In this document: one piece after another, positions 51,439 to 63,892 of the stretch | How positions within the stretch are numbered: position 1 is the first letter of the stretch | Layout of the letters: each line of letters begins with the position of its first letter | Assembly: GCA_013398275.1 (NCBI GenBank) | Contig: VZSE01009986.1 | Coordinates: forward strand, 1,048,659 to 1,112,658 | DNA from: Promerops cafer | Taxonomy: Eukaryota > Chordata > Aves > Passeriformes > Nectariniidae | Direction: 5' to 3' | DNA: 64,000 nucleotides | Made by a program: the position numbers and the translations under genes | The notes under the pieces: generated by a model | Told to the model about the DNA's origin: nothing | Database searches by the model: none | Seen by the model: the letters and a program-made list of their open reading frames with translations, nothing else

Positions 51439-52329
51439 GTAAGTGCCGGTGTCTCTGATCCGTCTCCCTCTGTCTTTTCTTACCTTCATTGCATACAGGT
51501 CTCCTGATTTCTTAGCATTTAGCTGCCTTTGCCCCCCTCCTTTTGTTTTTGGTGCAGTTACAGGAGTTTTAGGGAATATGCAGTTTGGGATTCTGCCAGC
51601 CAGCCAGAGTTTCCTGAACCCACTTTTTGATTATAATAAGAGAAAAAGGAAATAGTTTGAATTTTGCTTAAAGCAAGTGTTTATAAATCATCTCATGAAA
51701 ACATACTGAGTTGGCTTTCTCTTGTCTTTGATTCTTTTAAGAAAAGGCCAAAGTAAAACAGATGATTGTATAAGTGAATAAATGTATTTTATCCCCTTTT
51801 ATAGTTTCATAGTAAATGCTGAAGAAGTAATTACCAGATAAAAGAAAAAGCTCATTCTACATGGAACTGTGGACTCCCTGTGAGTCTCTGGAACTCATCC
51901 TGCAATGTATTTTGTCCATACTATAATAAAGCTTCACTGCAGCAGCTCCTCTCCTCCTACCTTTCTGCAGAAGGGAGCTAAAACCAGGATTAACCCAGTC
52001 TGTGTAATCATGAAACTTGGATTTTTTGAATCTGGCTGCTTGACTTTTCAGCCTGTTTTCTGTTGATCAGAGCAATTCAGTTTTGCCCCTATGTTATTTT
52101 AAGGAATAAACCAGAAGCATCATGGAAGGCTGTCAGAAAGAAGAGAATTGTAACTGTGGGGTGATCCTGTATTGTTCTCACCCAGCAGCCCCGAGGTGAT
52201 CCAGGGTCCCGAGCCAGGAGCTGTCCTTGGGAAAGCTCTGGCAGTGCCCAGCACAGGCTCTGCTAAGGGGGAGTTCTCTGCTCACAGTGAGTGCACTGCT
52301 GGGAAAGTACCATGGTGTGCAGCAAAGCC

Positions 52330-52640
52330 CCCTCTCCTAATGTAGCAATTTGTCATATTAAGTCATTTAATAATAATTGAATCCCCTTGATTAATCTCCT
52401 AGAATTAGCCAGTTGCATTTTGAGCAATTAGGGTTAATTACTGCCTCATTTGGCAGGATAGTGCCCCTGTAATTATTTCATGAACAAGATTAGGAAGTGT
52501 TCCTGTGCAGCAGATACATTCATGGCATCTTGGAGCACATGTTAGAATTTGTAATGACATAGTTAAGTGTAATTAGTAGCTAATAATCTGTGTTCTGCTG
52601 TGATGCTGATGCTGAGTGGGCTCATTTTGCTGCATGGTCA
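52330..52640. promoter_or_regulatory. Candidate intronic regulatory element
   Basis: An AT-rich block 0.9 kb after the first coding exon, dense in TAAT-core motifs: TAATAATAATTG, GATTAATC, AATTAG, GGTTAATTAC, GTAATTAT, GTAATTAG and CTAATAAT. No tandem repeat explains them. The composition is typical of conserved non-coding elements near homeobox genes. Conservation is untested. Confidence 0.3.
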
Positions 52641-53021
52641 TTGTTCAGTGAAACCTCCCCTCAACTCTGGTAATGCCCAAGTTCTGTTAATGGAGGGCTC
52701 TCTTAAACTGTTCTGAGAATGATCTAATTTGGAATTAGAATTGCAGGAAGACTTCCTTTGGTTTTGCTGTCAAAATAACATAAAAAGACCTGAATAACAA
52801 AAACATACAGTCTACCAAGGAACTGGAAAAAATGCATATTAAAAAGGTAGTGTTTAGAAGCCTTACATTGGTGGCATGATAGGGTTGCTGATGACATATT
52901 TCTGTTTTTCCATTTTTCAGGAATATATTTATATATAATTTTTCAAATCTCTTGTACTTTTTACCTGGAAGAATCTGAAATTACATCCTTTCTTTCTTCT
53001 GAAAATCTGAGTAATGCAGAC

Positions 53022-53045
53022 GTGTAATAGTTTGTGTAATAGTTT
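53022..53045. repeat. 12-bp perfect tandem duplication
   Basis: GTGTAATAGTTT occurs twice head to tail, followed by a partial third start (GTG). It lies in the NEK6 intron. Confidence 0.93.
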
Positions 53046-56000
53046 GTGGGAGGGAGGGAGGTTTGGGAAGATAAAATTGACCAAGCTGGTCTTATGAGAA
53101 ATGTCATTAATGGCAGAGATAAAAGCTTAAGCAGAAAAAACCAGAACATGAGTTCTTGGAGTCTTGGATGAGGAGGGAGCTTGGTATGGAATGGCCTTCC
53201 CCTCCTTCCAGCCCTTTCATTACAGACTACTGTGCCAGCCCCCAAAAGACCAGAGCAACAATGTGCTCCTCTCCCAGAAGTTATGCTGCTTCCTAAAGCT
53301 TCTTTTTTTGTCAGTTCTGACAGAGGTGTTATTTCTGCTTTATAACTCATCAGTACAGAATATGAGTATGCATGTCAGGCTTTTCTTTTCTGTCTTTAAC
53401 TGCTGTAGTTCATAAGATGAAACCTTTGGGTAATGGTGAATACTTAAAAGCTGTAATACAAAAAATTTTTTTAAATGTCCAATAAAATCACAGTTTTGGC
53501 TTTTGGCTCTCATACCTGTCCAGAAATACCCCAAGGAAGTTCATCAGCAAGAGAGAGAACATTTTCTAGTAGTGTTCCAGAGTGAGGGTGTTAATTAAGT
53601 TTCCGGATTACTTAGTGTTTATAGCAGTAAGCAATAAAAATTATTTAGGAGTAAATCAGTAATATAAAAATATAGAGTTGTAATTTTTCACTTAGTTTTC
53701 ATGCTAAATAAACACAGTAACTCACTTTTAAATAGCTCTTTTATATACTCACATTTTAGCAGCACAGCTCTTAAGAGATTATTTCTATGGTAATTTTAAT
53801 TTCTTTGTGAATGTCACCTTGTCCTACTATTTCCAAGCTGGTATTTTTCTCTTCCCTTGTGTTGTAGTACAAATGTCTAGATAGGCACAGAATATCTGGA
53901 TATCAGGATAGATCCCAATCATGCTGACAGGGATGCTGAAACTTTGAAACTAAAGCCAAGTTCTTCGGCAAACTTTAAATTCCAGGTAACAGGTCATGTG
54001 AAGGATATTTTATGACTGTGTAGTCTAATTTTGAAGCTCAAATTGAAAAACCTGATGTATTCTTCAATAATTACTTGGCTACCTGTTTGAAGGATAATCC
54101 ATATTTTAAAAGTTTCCTCATCTCTTGCAAGCTTAGAAGTTCTTTCTTTAATCACTCTGTTCTAATGTGTTCTCATAAATTCACACTGGAATTTCAGCCT
54201 CAGAATATGCAAAACTCTTTTCAGGTAGGCATTATTGAATGGAGGCAGGTGTATAATTTTGGACATACTGAAAGAGTTTGAAATACTGATGTTGATAGTA
54301 AATCATTGCTTATAATGTGTGCACGTTCTATGGGAGGGGCTGGAGCTCCCCCAGTACTACTGCAGATGTCTTTTAAAGGTGAAATTAGTTACAGTAAATG
54401 TCACTCAGATGAAGTATGCACTTTAGAAGCAAGGAAACCATTCCTTTAAAATTAATGATGCATTGCAAATATCAGAAAAAACCTTATATCCAGCGTAAAG
54501 ATAATTAAAATTCAGGTCAGAAGTGTATGACTTAGTCGGGCTAAATTTTTTAATGAGATTTCAGAAAATTAATTGGGCGAGTATGTTTTTACTCTTCTAA
54601 AGAATATTTCATTTCATGGCTCTACAGGAAAGATGCTTTTATTGGCATCTGAAGATTGTGCTGTCTGACTTTTTAACTAATCCTAACAGTTTTTAGGTTG
54701 ATTACAAATATTTTAAATGCCTGCAGCCCTTTGTGCAGGGCTGACTGGTGCCTGTTTTCCACATGCCAATCAGCAGTAAAACAACTGACTTTATCATTAA
54801 TTAACATTAGCACTCTGGGTTTCTATATTGTGCAATTAGCAGTGAACATTCCCCTTTCTCAGCCCGTTCAGGCTTGGATTCCCTGTGCCTCGGGGGGAGC
54901 AGGGGACAGGCCTGGCTCTGCAGTGGGGCTGTATTTTTGTGATATTTTTGTTTTCCCTCTCAGGGTGTTCCTTGGCCCAAAACAAGGGCCTAGAGGCTGC
55001 AGGCAGAGCTGCTCCCACAGTTCTCTTGGGGCTGTTCAGGTGTTCCTCAGATTTTAAGTAATTACAAAGAGGTGAATGTAGTGGCCAAACACTCCTCATT
55101 CTGGAGATTGAAAGTCTTTCCACAGAACAGTTTTTTCATATTCTTCCCTATCCCAAAACACAAGTTCTGGACAACTACTCATTAAGAAAAATAAAACACA
55201 ACAAATGTGTTCTGGGTGTGTAGGTGTGCTACCTGCCTGTCCTCAGAGCAGGATTTGGAGGGAGCTGTTGAATCTCCAGTTGCACCCTTGGGTGTTTGTG
55301 CTCCTGCCTGCTCAGGTGCCTCTGGTGGCTCTGCCACAGACAGCCCCCAGAACAGGAGGTTGTGAAGTACAAACTACATCCAAGAAGCAAGTCTGTAGCA
55401 GGAGCTTTGCTAATCCTGCCTTCCCCCATGTTTGGGTTCCTTTATAATCTGGGATGTGGAGACTCCCAGGAATCCTTGTTCCTTGCCTGAATCTGTTCAG
55501 GTGTGTACAAGATAACTGAAGCTTTTATTTCACTGGGGACTTTTTACTGTTAGGAAACCTTACCAATTCTGTTCTGCAGACAATCTTGTAAGACCTCAAA
55601 ATTCGAGGCTAAAAGCCCTGGCAAAATTCTTCCTGAAGTTCTGTCGCAAGGGCTGCCAATGCCTGCTTTTGCCAGCTTTGGAATTTGTGCTCTGGCACCA
55701 GTGATTCCATCTCACAGAGCACATATATGCCAGAGGAGATGTCCAGAAGAGCTTGTTCTTGGAATAATCTCTGCATTTCTTCTTAAAAATGAATGGTTTT
55801 TTTATTTGCATGCGGAATTCTTTGACTTTAATCTTTGGTGCATTTTTTTCATGGAGTAGAAGAATGAGAGTTCCTTGTGTGCATGAAGAGAACAGCCTTT
55901 GTCTCAAAACAAGTTCTTCCCAGACTGTGCCCTTCCTACAGCTGCTCTGGGAACAGAAATATGCAAACAGCCCAGTTTTCATAGTGTCCAGTGGTTGGGG

Positions 56001-58749
56001 TTCTTTTTGCTTGGTTAGTTTTTTCCTTCCCTTTTCTTCTTTTCATTTACTGGGGTTTTTTTAATTCAAGCTCCATTGTTGACCTTGGCACCTGATCCAT
56101 AGAGGCAGGCGTTTGATTTTACTGCACTTATGGAAACCTGAGCCTAAATCTGTCCTAAAAATGAGAAAATGTCTCTTTAAAGGACAAGTTTGAGTATGAC
56201 AGTGGTACTTTACTACACACAATTTCTAGCTGTACATGAAAACTCTGAGTTTCGTAGAAATAAAGATCACGGGTTGTTTGAATGACTGGGGTTTGGTTCT
56301 TTGCCACCTTTCTGAAAAATTGTGGTGGTTAATTGTGGAAGGACTTGAAAACAGTGGAGTGCCCCATGTGAAAAAGTCATGAAATAGTGAAATGTGTGTA
56401 AGGCCAGACCAGGGGCGTGTTACTCTGAGAAGGCAGGTATTTCCTAGGTGTCCTGTGTGTCCTTACAGTGGTACTCAGCAGAGTTTCCTGCTTATGTTCA
56501 AGTACAGGGAAGCATAAGAGGAGGTTAAGTTTAAACGTAAGGGAAAGTGGCCTGTGGTCAGTAGGGAGCTTTCTGGTACAGTTTGGGCTCACCTGAGGAT
56601 GATTCCTGGTTTGTTCCATAATCAAACATCTCCTGCCCTCTCTGAAAGCTCTGTTACTTTAATTAGGTCTGATAGGTTGTGATAGCCCATGCAAATCTAG
56701 GTCATTGCATATGTAAATGTGCAGCTGCAGTCCTGGCAGTGCCAGAACACATCAGCAGAGGTGTCCAGGCTGGGCAGCATCACCCCCAGCACCAGCAGCC
56801 TCCGGGGCTCTCTGTGGCAAAGGGGTTGGGGCACATTCCCCTGGCACTTGCCTAACATTTATTTATGCTTTCAAGTTCAGAAGATGGTAGATATTTCTGG
56901 GCACATGCTTGAAATACTAATTTACACTTAAGCACTCTTGGTGTAAACACACACTTTAACGATTTAGAGAAGGCAGGTGGAAACTGTCCTTGATTTCAGT
57001 GTGGATTTCTTTCTCAAAAATAAAGTTTTGTAGTAGTTGCCTCATAAAATGTTGGTGGAAGTGCTGCTTCTATTGTGAATGGTAACTCCAAGTTAGAAAA
57101 GCTTTTGCTCAGACTTTCTTACTGCTCAAGAACAGCTCAGGAGGCACATGGACACGGTGAAGGAAATACTGTGATTCCTTTCTATTTTTAAATGAGGAGA
57201 AAGTGCTTTGTAGGTTTTTGTGCTAACACCTTTGTTTTGTCTGGGGAAGGTGGTTTGTCTGTACAGGTCAAGGAACTCGCTTAGCAGCTAGTGTGTAAAA
57301 CAGTTGGGAAGCAGAGATGTTCCTGGTGGGAACCAGGCAAATGGGACAGGTTCCTGAGCACAGACTCTGCTGGCTTTGTCAGGCAGGCAGTGCAGGGGAC
57401 TGATGTTTGTCACACTGCCTGGCATGAGCTGAGCGTTCCCATCCACTGTGACGGGTATTGAGGAGTGGTTCTGTTCATCAGACCCCTGCAAAGAGAGGTT
57501 GCAACCAGTTTGAACTGAGAAGGCTGCAGGGGCTGATTAATTGGAACATTTGTTTGTCTGCTTTCATCCTGTGTTGCCTTACTCTGGTGATAATTTAGTA
57601 ACTTAGAGGGGAATGTATGTAAACAATAAAGCAAAGCAATTGTAGCCTTCTGCCCTTTACCTGATAACTGTAGGATACCCCTTCACTGATCACTGAGAGG
57701 ATGCTCCCAGTTTATTGGATCGTGTGCTCTGCCAAACTTGGAGAAATGAATCCTTAGACTTTAATTTTGGTTTGGTTTTTGTTCTCTCTGTGAATGCAGC
57801 ATAATTCCAAGCACAGCACAAGCACTGAGAGCTGACCCAAACTTCAATTGCAGTTAATAGCTGGTGACTTGTTCCAGAGTGGAGGGGAGACTGGAGTGTT
57901 CTTAAAGGGAACCGTGCCCTGAGAACTACTTGGAGAAATGACCTTCCTCTTTCTGTGGGACTTACCTTCAGAAATAGCTGCAGGTCCTAACGCTGGGCTG
58001 AAAGCTTTTCCTGCATTTCAGATCTCAATCCCAGCCCTCTCCTGCTGCATTAGGAAATGACAGTGGTAGCAGTAGTCATTCCTTAAAACATGCAGCCCTC
58101 CCGGGACACTTGTGCTGGGCGTGGCTGCTCCGGTCCTGCTGCAGGCACATCCCTGGGAAGCCCTTCCCCATCCCCAGCCTGTGCTGGGAACTTCTCTTTT
58201 TGTGGGTTTTGATGCAAACTCTGAAATAGCTCAAGATGCAGAAACTCAAAAATGTTCTGCTTGGCACGTGTGCTAACTTTGAGTAATTAATTTTCATAAT
58301 TTCTTTTTTAAACATTGTTTGGCAGCCGTGCTAATTACAGAGGAGAGCAGAAGGGCTCTCGGGAGCGCTCGCAGTCCGTGGAGTCCGTGCTCCTCGTTAG
58401 GCTGTGTCTCCCTGCCTGGCTGGGTGTTTACCTGGGACTGCTCGGCTGCAGCATCAGCATCTCCCAGGTGACACAGGCAGGCAGAGCAGATGAGAGGCTG
58501 TGGAACGAGCGAGAGCAGTTTGGGATTAATTAGTTACTTACACGGAAGGCAAGGCTTTAATTCCCTTTTTAAAGAAGTCATTTGGCTTCCTCCAGCCCGT
58601 GTTACTGGTACATGTGTGAGGAATTAATGGGTTTGTGCTGGGACTGTTCTCCATTCTGGTCAGCCGAGGTTGAAGCCTTGCCCACGAGCAGTGAGAGCAG
58701 GAGGGGCTGAGTGGCTCTTTGGGGTCCCTGACTGCCTTTGCTTTGACAG

Positions 58750-58890
58750 AGACATTTAACGTCGTACCCCTATCGCTGCACCTTGGCGGATTTTCAGATC
58801 GAGAAGAAGATCGGCCGAGGCCAGTTCAGCGAAGTTTACAAAGCAACTTGTCTTCTGGACAGGAAACCTGTGGCACTGAAGAAGGTGCAG
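58750..58890 (+). CDS. NEK6: NEK6 coding exon 2 (glycine-rich loop, catalytic lysine)
   Basis: This segment encodes residues 32-78 of the predicted protein, in phase 0 at both ends. It follows a TTTGACAG acceptor and ends KKVQ before GTGAGA. After a short linker (RHLTSYPYRC) the kinase domain begins with LADFQIEKK. The nucleotide-binding loop is IGRGQFSEVYKA, matching the GxGxFxxV pattern. VALKK holds the ATP-anchoring lysine pair (here 75/76, human 74/75). The linker is the part most different from human, as expected outside the fold. RKPVALKK has Pro where I recall Thr in human NEK6. The segment lies 7.3 kb downstream of the first coding segment. Confidence 0.97.
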
Positions 58891-59801
58891 GTGAGATTTC
58901 AGCACAGCCTCCTGCTTCGAGGGGAGAGCAGGAATGTTCCAAGGCCTGCCAGGTGACCCGGAGGCAAAACCTCTGCCTGCAGGGTCTTGGTCCCTCATCA
59001 GCCCGCAGTGGGTTCCTGCGTCCAGATCAGGAGTACAGAGCAGTAGTGCCCTTTCATATTTATTTTAAATTTCACCTTTTACTTTATGAAAAGGTTTCAC
59101 TGAATTGTTATTAGAGGTGTGGAACAGCGAGGCCCTGTGGCTGTGCTGCTGCCATGGGGAGCTGCCATCCCAGCACAGCTGAACCACGGGAGCATGGAAG
59201 GGAAAAAGGCTGGAGCTTGCTGGTGGAGTTGGAGAAGAATTTGTGAGAACTTGGATGTCAGAAGTGTAGAATTTTTAAACTTGGCTGAAAGTATTGGCCA
59301 GTATTCAGAACAGCATTTTGTTTGAAGAAATTTGCCTTTAATCCTTCAACAGATCCTCCAAATTCTCATTTCCAGCAACTTAGTGATCACTGCAGAATGA
59401 ATATTAATGCTCAAAGTTATTGTTAATTATTACAGAGAAATCAGTGGAAACTGTATCTGTTTAAAAGAGAAAAGTAAACATTTTGTCTTTTATTTACTAT
59501 ATGAAATTAATAATAACTGAATCAATGAAAATCACAGCAGCAAATTTACAAACTTGTATCTTTAATTTTCGTGCTGCTTAGAATATTGCCTATGGGTTTT
59601 AAAATTAGTTTTACCTCATGTTATCCCTGTGGTGGTTTCAAAATAAAGAAAACATTGATCTTTCTTTGATCTGGGGGTTGTGTGAATACTCATTACAGTC
59701 AAGGATGTACAAATTGGGGAAGGAAACACCAATTGCTTATTTAAGTATAAAATAGGTTTTTTTGTTGTTCCATTTTATCTTCTATGGTTTTGTGTTTGAA
59801 G
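58891..59801 (+). other. NEK6: NEK6 intron between coding exons 2 and 3
   Basis: A 911-bp intron bounded by GTGAGA and GAAG. The distal two thirds is AT-rich. I see no other feature in it. Confidence 0.95.
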
Positions 59802-59864
59802 ATTTTTGAAATGATGGATGCCAAGGCGAGGCAAGATTGCATTAAAGAAATTGACCTCTTGAAG
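59802..59864 (+). CDS. NEK6: NEK6 coding exon 3 (alpha-C helix)
   Basis: This 63-nt exon encodes residues 79-99, from IFEMMDAKARQDC to LLK, in phase 0 at both ends. It carries the alpha-C helix, with Glu94 in CIKEID predicted to form the salt bridge to the catalytic lysine. The acceptor is GTTTGAAG and the donor AAG followed by GTAAGA. CIKEID differs from the CVKEIG I recall for human NEK6 and agrees with NEK7. A long T-rich tract begins just after the donor. Skipping this exon would keep the frame but remove alpha-C, so the product should be inactive. Confidence 0.97.
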
Positions 59865-60542
59865 GTAAGAATTTTTATTATAACTTTTTTCTTTTTCTTC
59901 TTCTTTTCTTTTCCTTTTTTGGGTTTTGGTTTTTGTTTGTTTTGTTTTGTGAAAAAATATTGTTTACATTCAGAAAGAGGATCTGTGGTATTTTTGAGTT
60001 CTAGAAAAAAAAATTCAAGCATCAGTTGTGAATATAAGAATGAGCTATACTGAAATGAAAGAAAGGAATTAGTGAAGAAGCCAGCATAAATAATCAGATA
60101 ATAAACTGACATGTGCCATTTGTGTGTTACTGTCCTCCTTCAAAATTTTAACAGTTTTGTTGTTCTTGTAAGGGACAAGGAGATCTTGAGTACTGTAACC
60201 AGCAGTTGGGGGTTTGTTTCTGTTTAGTGCAGGGAGGAAAAGTCTCTTATTGCTTAACAAGGCATCCTTCAGGACATTGCTTTTAAATGTTTTGCAAGTT
60301 TCCAGTAGGAGAGGTTGTTTCACCCTGTTTGGGTGGAATTGCTCTTTGCTAAGGACATCTCCAGGATGTGGTGCCTGTGGGAAATGCTGTTTCTCACAGG
60401 ATTTTCTCTAGAGCAGTTTGGCCCAGGCTGGTGCTCCCACTGTGAACGTTTTGCACGTGGGTCACAGGAGGTGCAGGTGTTGTGTCTGGGAGCTGACATG
60501 ACCACGTTGTAACTGTTCCTCTTGCATTCCCTCCCTCTGCAG
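59865..60542 (+). other. NEK6: NEK6 intron between coding exons 3 and 4
   Basis: A 678-bp intron that starts GTAAGA and ends CTCTGCAG. Its first 80 bases are strikingly T-rich. Nothing else stands out. Confidence 0.95.
59879..59950 (+). promoter_or_regulatory. U-rich tract just downstream of the 63-nt exon donor
   Basis: About 70 bases composed nearly all of T with some C and G begin 15 nt after the exon end. T-rich sequence in this position is a known binding context for TIA-1 family splicing factors. Use of this tract in splicing is inference. Confidence 0.4.
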
Positions 60543-60653
60543 CAACTGAACCACCCCAACATAATTAAGTATTTGGATTCTTTCATTGAAGACAATGAAC
60601 TCAACATTGTCCTGGAGCTGGCTGATGCTGGGGATCTCTCTCAGATGATTAAG
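60543..60653 (+). CDS. NEK6: NEK6 coding exon 4 (N-lobe sheet and hinge)
   Basis: This 111-nt exon encodes residues 100-136, in phase 0. It opens with QLNHPNIIKYLDSF and continues through the beta-4/beta-5 strands IEDNELNIVLEL to the hinge ADAGDLSQMIK. Tyr109 in IIKY corresponds to the autoinhibitory 'down' tyrosine described for NEK6 (human Tyr108) and NEK7 (Tyr97), whose release by NEK9 activates the kinase. The acceptor is CTCTGCAG and the donor AAG followed by GTAAGG. The LDSF and SQMIK stretches are the best evidence for NEK6 over NEK7. Confidence 0.98.
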
Positions 60654-63600
60654 GTAAGGACATGTCTGTCCTGGAGGTGCTGCAGACTTCCAGGATTAGG
60701 CAGACCTGAGGCAGTGGAGTGAGCACAGCAGGGTTAGAAGCACTTCTTTTCTCCTCTTGCAGTTTTGCACACCCATGGGTTGCTTCCAGACCTGAACCCA
60801 AGTGTCTGGTGGCATTTTAAATACCCCAGGCCATGCCCTGAGTTTCTGGTCACTGCTGCAGAGGGAAGTGTCTGTGATCTGGTGGGACACGTGTGTTATT
60901 TGCAAAGTTGATTTACTCAGTCCATGATTGATGGGGACATTTAATTACTGTTGGGTTCACTATTCACATCGCCTGTCTGCCACTCTGAAGACATTCAAGG
61001 AAGTCTATTGACTTTCTTTGCAATGGGGATTTGGGTTTGAAAAAATGTTTCAAGTACTTGTTCTTCTTTTATGTTGCTCTTAGGAATACTTGTATTGCTG
61101 CAAACCAGCTTTAGTTAAGCTGTTACCACCTGCTTTTATATTTTCTTTGACATGTTAATCTTTAGACATACATCCCTTGTGAGAACAGATGTGTTATATC
61201 ATGTTTGTTAGCACTCTCAACCTTCTCTCCATGTTTTACCTGGTTTTTGCCATCATTATTCTGTAATTATCATAAATGAATGTTTGGAAAGTTCTCCTCC
61301 TCCTTGTTGTCACAGTTAAAATATCTTATTAACAGATTTGTTTTCTTTGCCAGAGAGCCATGAGGCACTAGGCCAAAGGCTGTCAAACAAGTTACCCATT
61401 CAGTCCATAGTCAATGGCTAAATTTACAGGATCCAGGAAAATCTGCTTGGTCTCACAGGAGAGCCCCGTGGGCGAGTGCTGGGAGCAGGCAGTTGGCAGA
61501 GTCACTCCTGGGGAGAGCCCCAGACCTGCAGGTCCAGCCACACTCTGGGGGCAGGGGGGATCTGCCCCGTCCTGGGGGGACACAGCTGCTCCTTCTGCCC
61601 GGGCAGCAGCTCTGCCTTTGTCCTCCCTGTTTCCCTGGGGCTCCTGCTGGCTTTTGCCCTTTTCCCACCTTTTCCTGGGGAGCTTGCAGCTCATCTTGGG
61701 CTTGCTGAGGTTGCAGTCGAAGATGGAAAAAGCCCAAGGATTGTGAGAGCAGAAGTTAGGGCTGTGTGAGACCTTCCTGGGCTGTGCAAGGGTTCTGCTG
61801 GAGTCTGCAATCTTAGCTTACAAAAGTTTTACCTACAGAATTGTAAGATTTCATTATAAGAAATATTTGTATTTTTTAGTCATCTGTAGTTTTTAGTTTA
61901 AAAATACTGATGAATGTGTTAATTTACTTATCAGGGCTGGCTATTTAATTTTTTAAAATAACTTCGTGTCATTTTAGTAAGAGTTACATTTTCCAAAACA
62001 TTACTGGTAGAGTCTCAGATTGGTGCCTTGCCCAGTGTTGGACTGTGCTGGCTACCAGTGTCCACAGCTCTGTGTTCCCTCTGTATTTCAGGCATGAAGA
62101 AGATGCACTTGTTTTTTTCAAGGTCATATAAATGAAGTTTTTCAACTGGTGCAAATCTAGGAATTCAATTTTTTTTATTTCTAACAGAGGTAACAAAAAT
62201 AAAACCAAGCCCTAAACCCACGAGGGAACAAAAGCTTCCTGCTAAATGCAGCTCCCCTGCAGCAGGGGAGTTTGCCCACCAGCTCCTCGGTGTCGCCCTC
62301 TCCCCTGCCCGGGAGCTGAAGCTCCTGTGTGGATTTTCGGTGGAGCAGCGGTGACAGCCCTCGGAAGGTGTGAGGGTGATAAACCCAGGGCCTGTCTCTG
62401 TCACGCCCCGGTGCCTGCATTATTTATGAGGGATGTAGAGCTGCAGGGAAACCCACCGGAGAGTTGGGACTTCCTTGTAAATGTCAGGCGAACCTTATTG
62501 GACATGACATTTAGAAAATTATCACTTGTGGTCTTGCATACCCACTCTTAAATACTTTAATGAGAATTAAATAATTTTATTGTGTATATAACACTTTCTC
62601 CCTCACCCTCTGTAATTCCTCTGTGCTCTCTCTCAAGTTTTAGGTTGAGACTGTTGCAATCTGTCAGATTTGCTGCCTGGGGAATTGCACAGTCGTGCCC
62701 CTTCACAGCTGATCTGCAAAAGAAAATTTGCCATTGCTTGAGTCAAACACGAACTGGTAACAGCATTTCACATAAAATAGAGAATGTGACAATGGACATC
62801 AGATGTCAGTGCTGAGAGGGGAAAGCTTGAGATGCAGAAAGGGGCAGCAAGCCATTCCCTTCCTTTATTCCTGCTGCAGATGGGAATTCTCAGGGGTGCC
62901 ATGCCAAGGAGGTGCAGCTGTGGTGAGGCAGGAGGGTGTGCGGCGCTCCCGGTGCTACCCCGTGTGGCAGGGCATGAGGAGCAGTGGGAAACCTCTGGAA
63001 GTGTTGAAGTGTATTTTGTTAATGCTCTAGAGCTGGCTCAGTGAGAAGCCAAGGAGCAGCGATCCAAACGCTGCAGTTTTGGGATGCCTGGGTGCGGTGC
63101 CAGACGCGGCTGGTGTGCCCCCTGCAAGGGAAGGAGAGCAGCTGAGGGTCTGAATGTTTGGCCTTCACTGAAGTGTGCAGCTGGCTCTTTATTCCTGTAG
63201 TGGCTTGGAGAAGACTTCAGTATTGCAGGGAGCCAGGGCCACGCTGCACTCTGTGGTGCTGCTTTGTGCTGCCCGTTATTCTGAGAGCTTTGAGGCACCA
63301 GAGGTCCCTGGAACGGGGACCCGGCTGCGCTCGGCGCTGCCTGAGCACACCCAGCTGATCAGGAGTGCCTGTCTCACCAGAGAGTGCAGTTCATTGAGCA
63401 TTCCTATTATGCAAGAAATAGAATATATTATTCTACCTGACCACAGAAGAAACACGGATACTTTATGGATGCTCTGGCCATCTTTTAAAAAAGGCAAGCA
63501 GATTTCCTTATCCTTGTTAGACAATGCAATAATGAATGTTTACAAAGGGGTGTTTAATGGCCTTTTGTTTCTTAAGGCAAAATATTTGAGACATTTGTTG

Positions 63601-63892
63601 TTTTGAGGCATTAAATATGTTTTGCAAGGTAATTAAGGAGATTAATGCTAATCGTAATTGTGTCCATTCAAAAATGTCAAACCTATTTAAGCATATTTTT
63701 CATAATAGTTGTTAATTAGTGAACTGCATCGAAGTTTCCACACAGAGAGGAGGAGTTAAAAGCTAATCAGAAGAAAAGTCATGCAGCTGCAGATCTGGAA
63801 GACATGAGCAACCTGCAGCTGACTAACACAATTCCAAGAACGAATCAAATATGTTGCTTTTTCACTGATCTTTTATTTATTTCCTCCCACAG
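60654..63892 (+). other. NEK6: NEK6 intron between coding exons 4 and 5
   Basis: A 3,239-bp intron from GTAAGG to CCCACAG. A GC-rich interior part (61,440-61,740) gives overlapping open frames on both strands that I regard as spurious. The last 300 bp upstream of the acceptor are AT-rich with clustered homeodomain-like motifs. Confidence 0.95.
63610..63720. promoter_or_regulatory. Clustered homeodomain-like sites upstream of NEK6 coding exon 5
   Basis: Within about 35 bases occur GTAATTAAGG, GATTAATG, CTAATCG and GTAATTG, with GTTAATTAGTG further on. It sits 170-270 bp upstream of the splice acceptor. It may be an intronic enhancer or simply AT-rich intron. Confidence 0.25.

Larger units (their letters stand above)
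51439..58749 (+). other. NEK6: NEK6 intron between coding exons 1 and 2
   Basis: This 7,311-bp intron starts GTAAGTG and ends TTTGACAG. It includes an AT-rich homeodomain-motif block (52,330-52,640), a 12-bp tandem duplication (53,022-53,045) and a small GC-richer patch (58,320-58,530). No further coding exon was recognised; open frames inside it look incidental. Confidence 0.9.

Noticed and set aside
58320..58530. GC-richer patch as an alternative NEK6 promoter
   Set aside because: CpG content is modest and no splice donor leads convincingly to the next exon.
61392..61769. Overlapping open frames of about 100 codons in the intron before coding exon 5
   Set aside because: They lie on both strands in GC-rich intron DNA without recognisable protein features.
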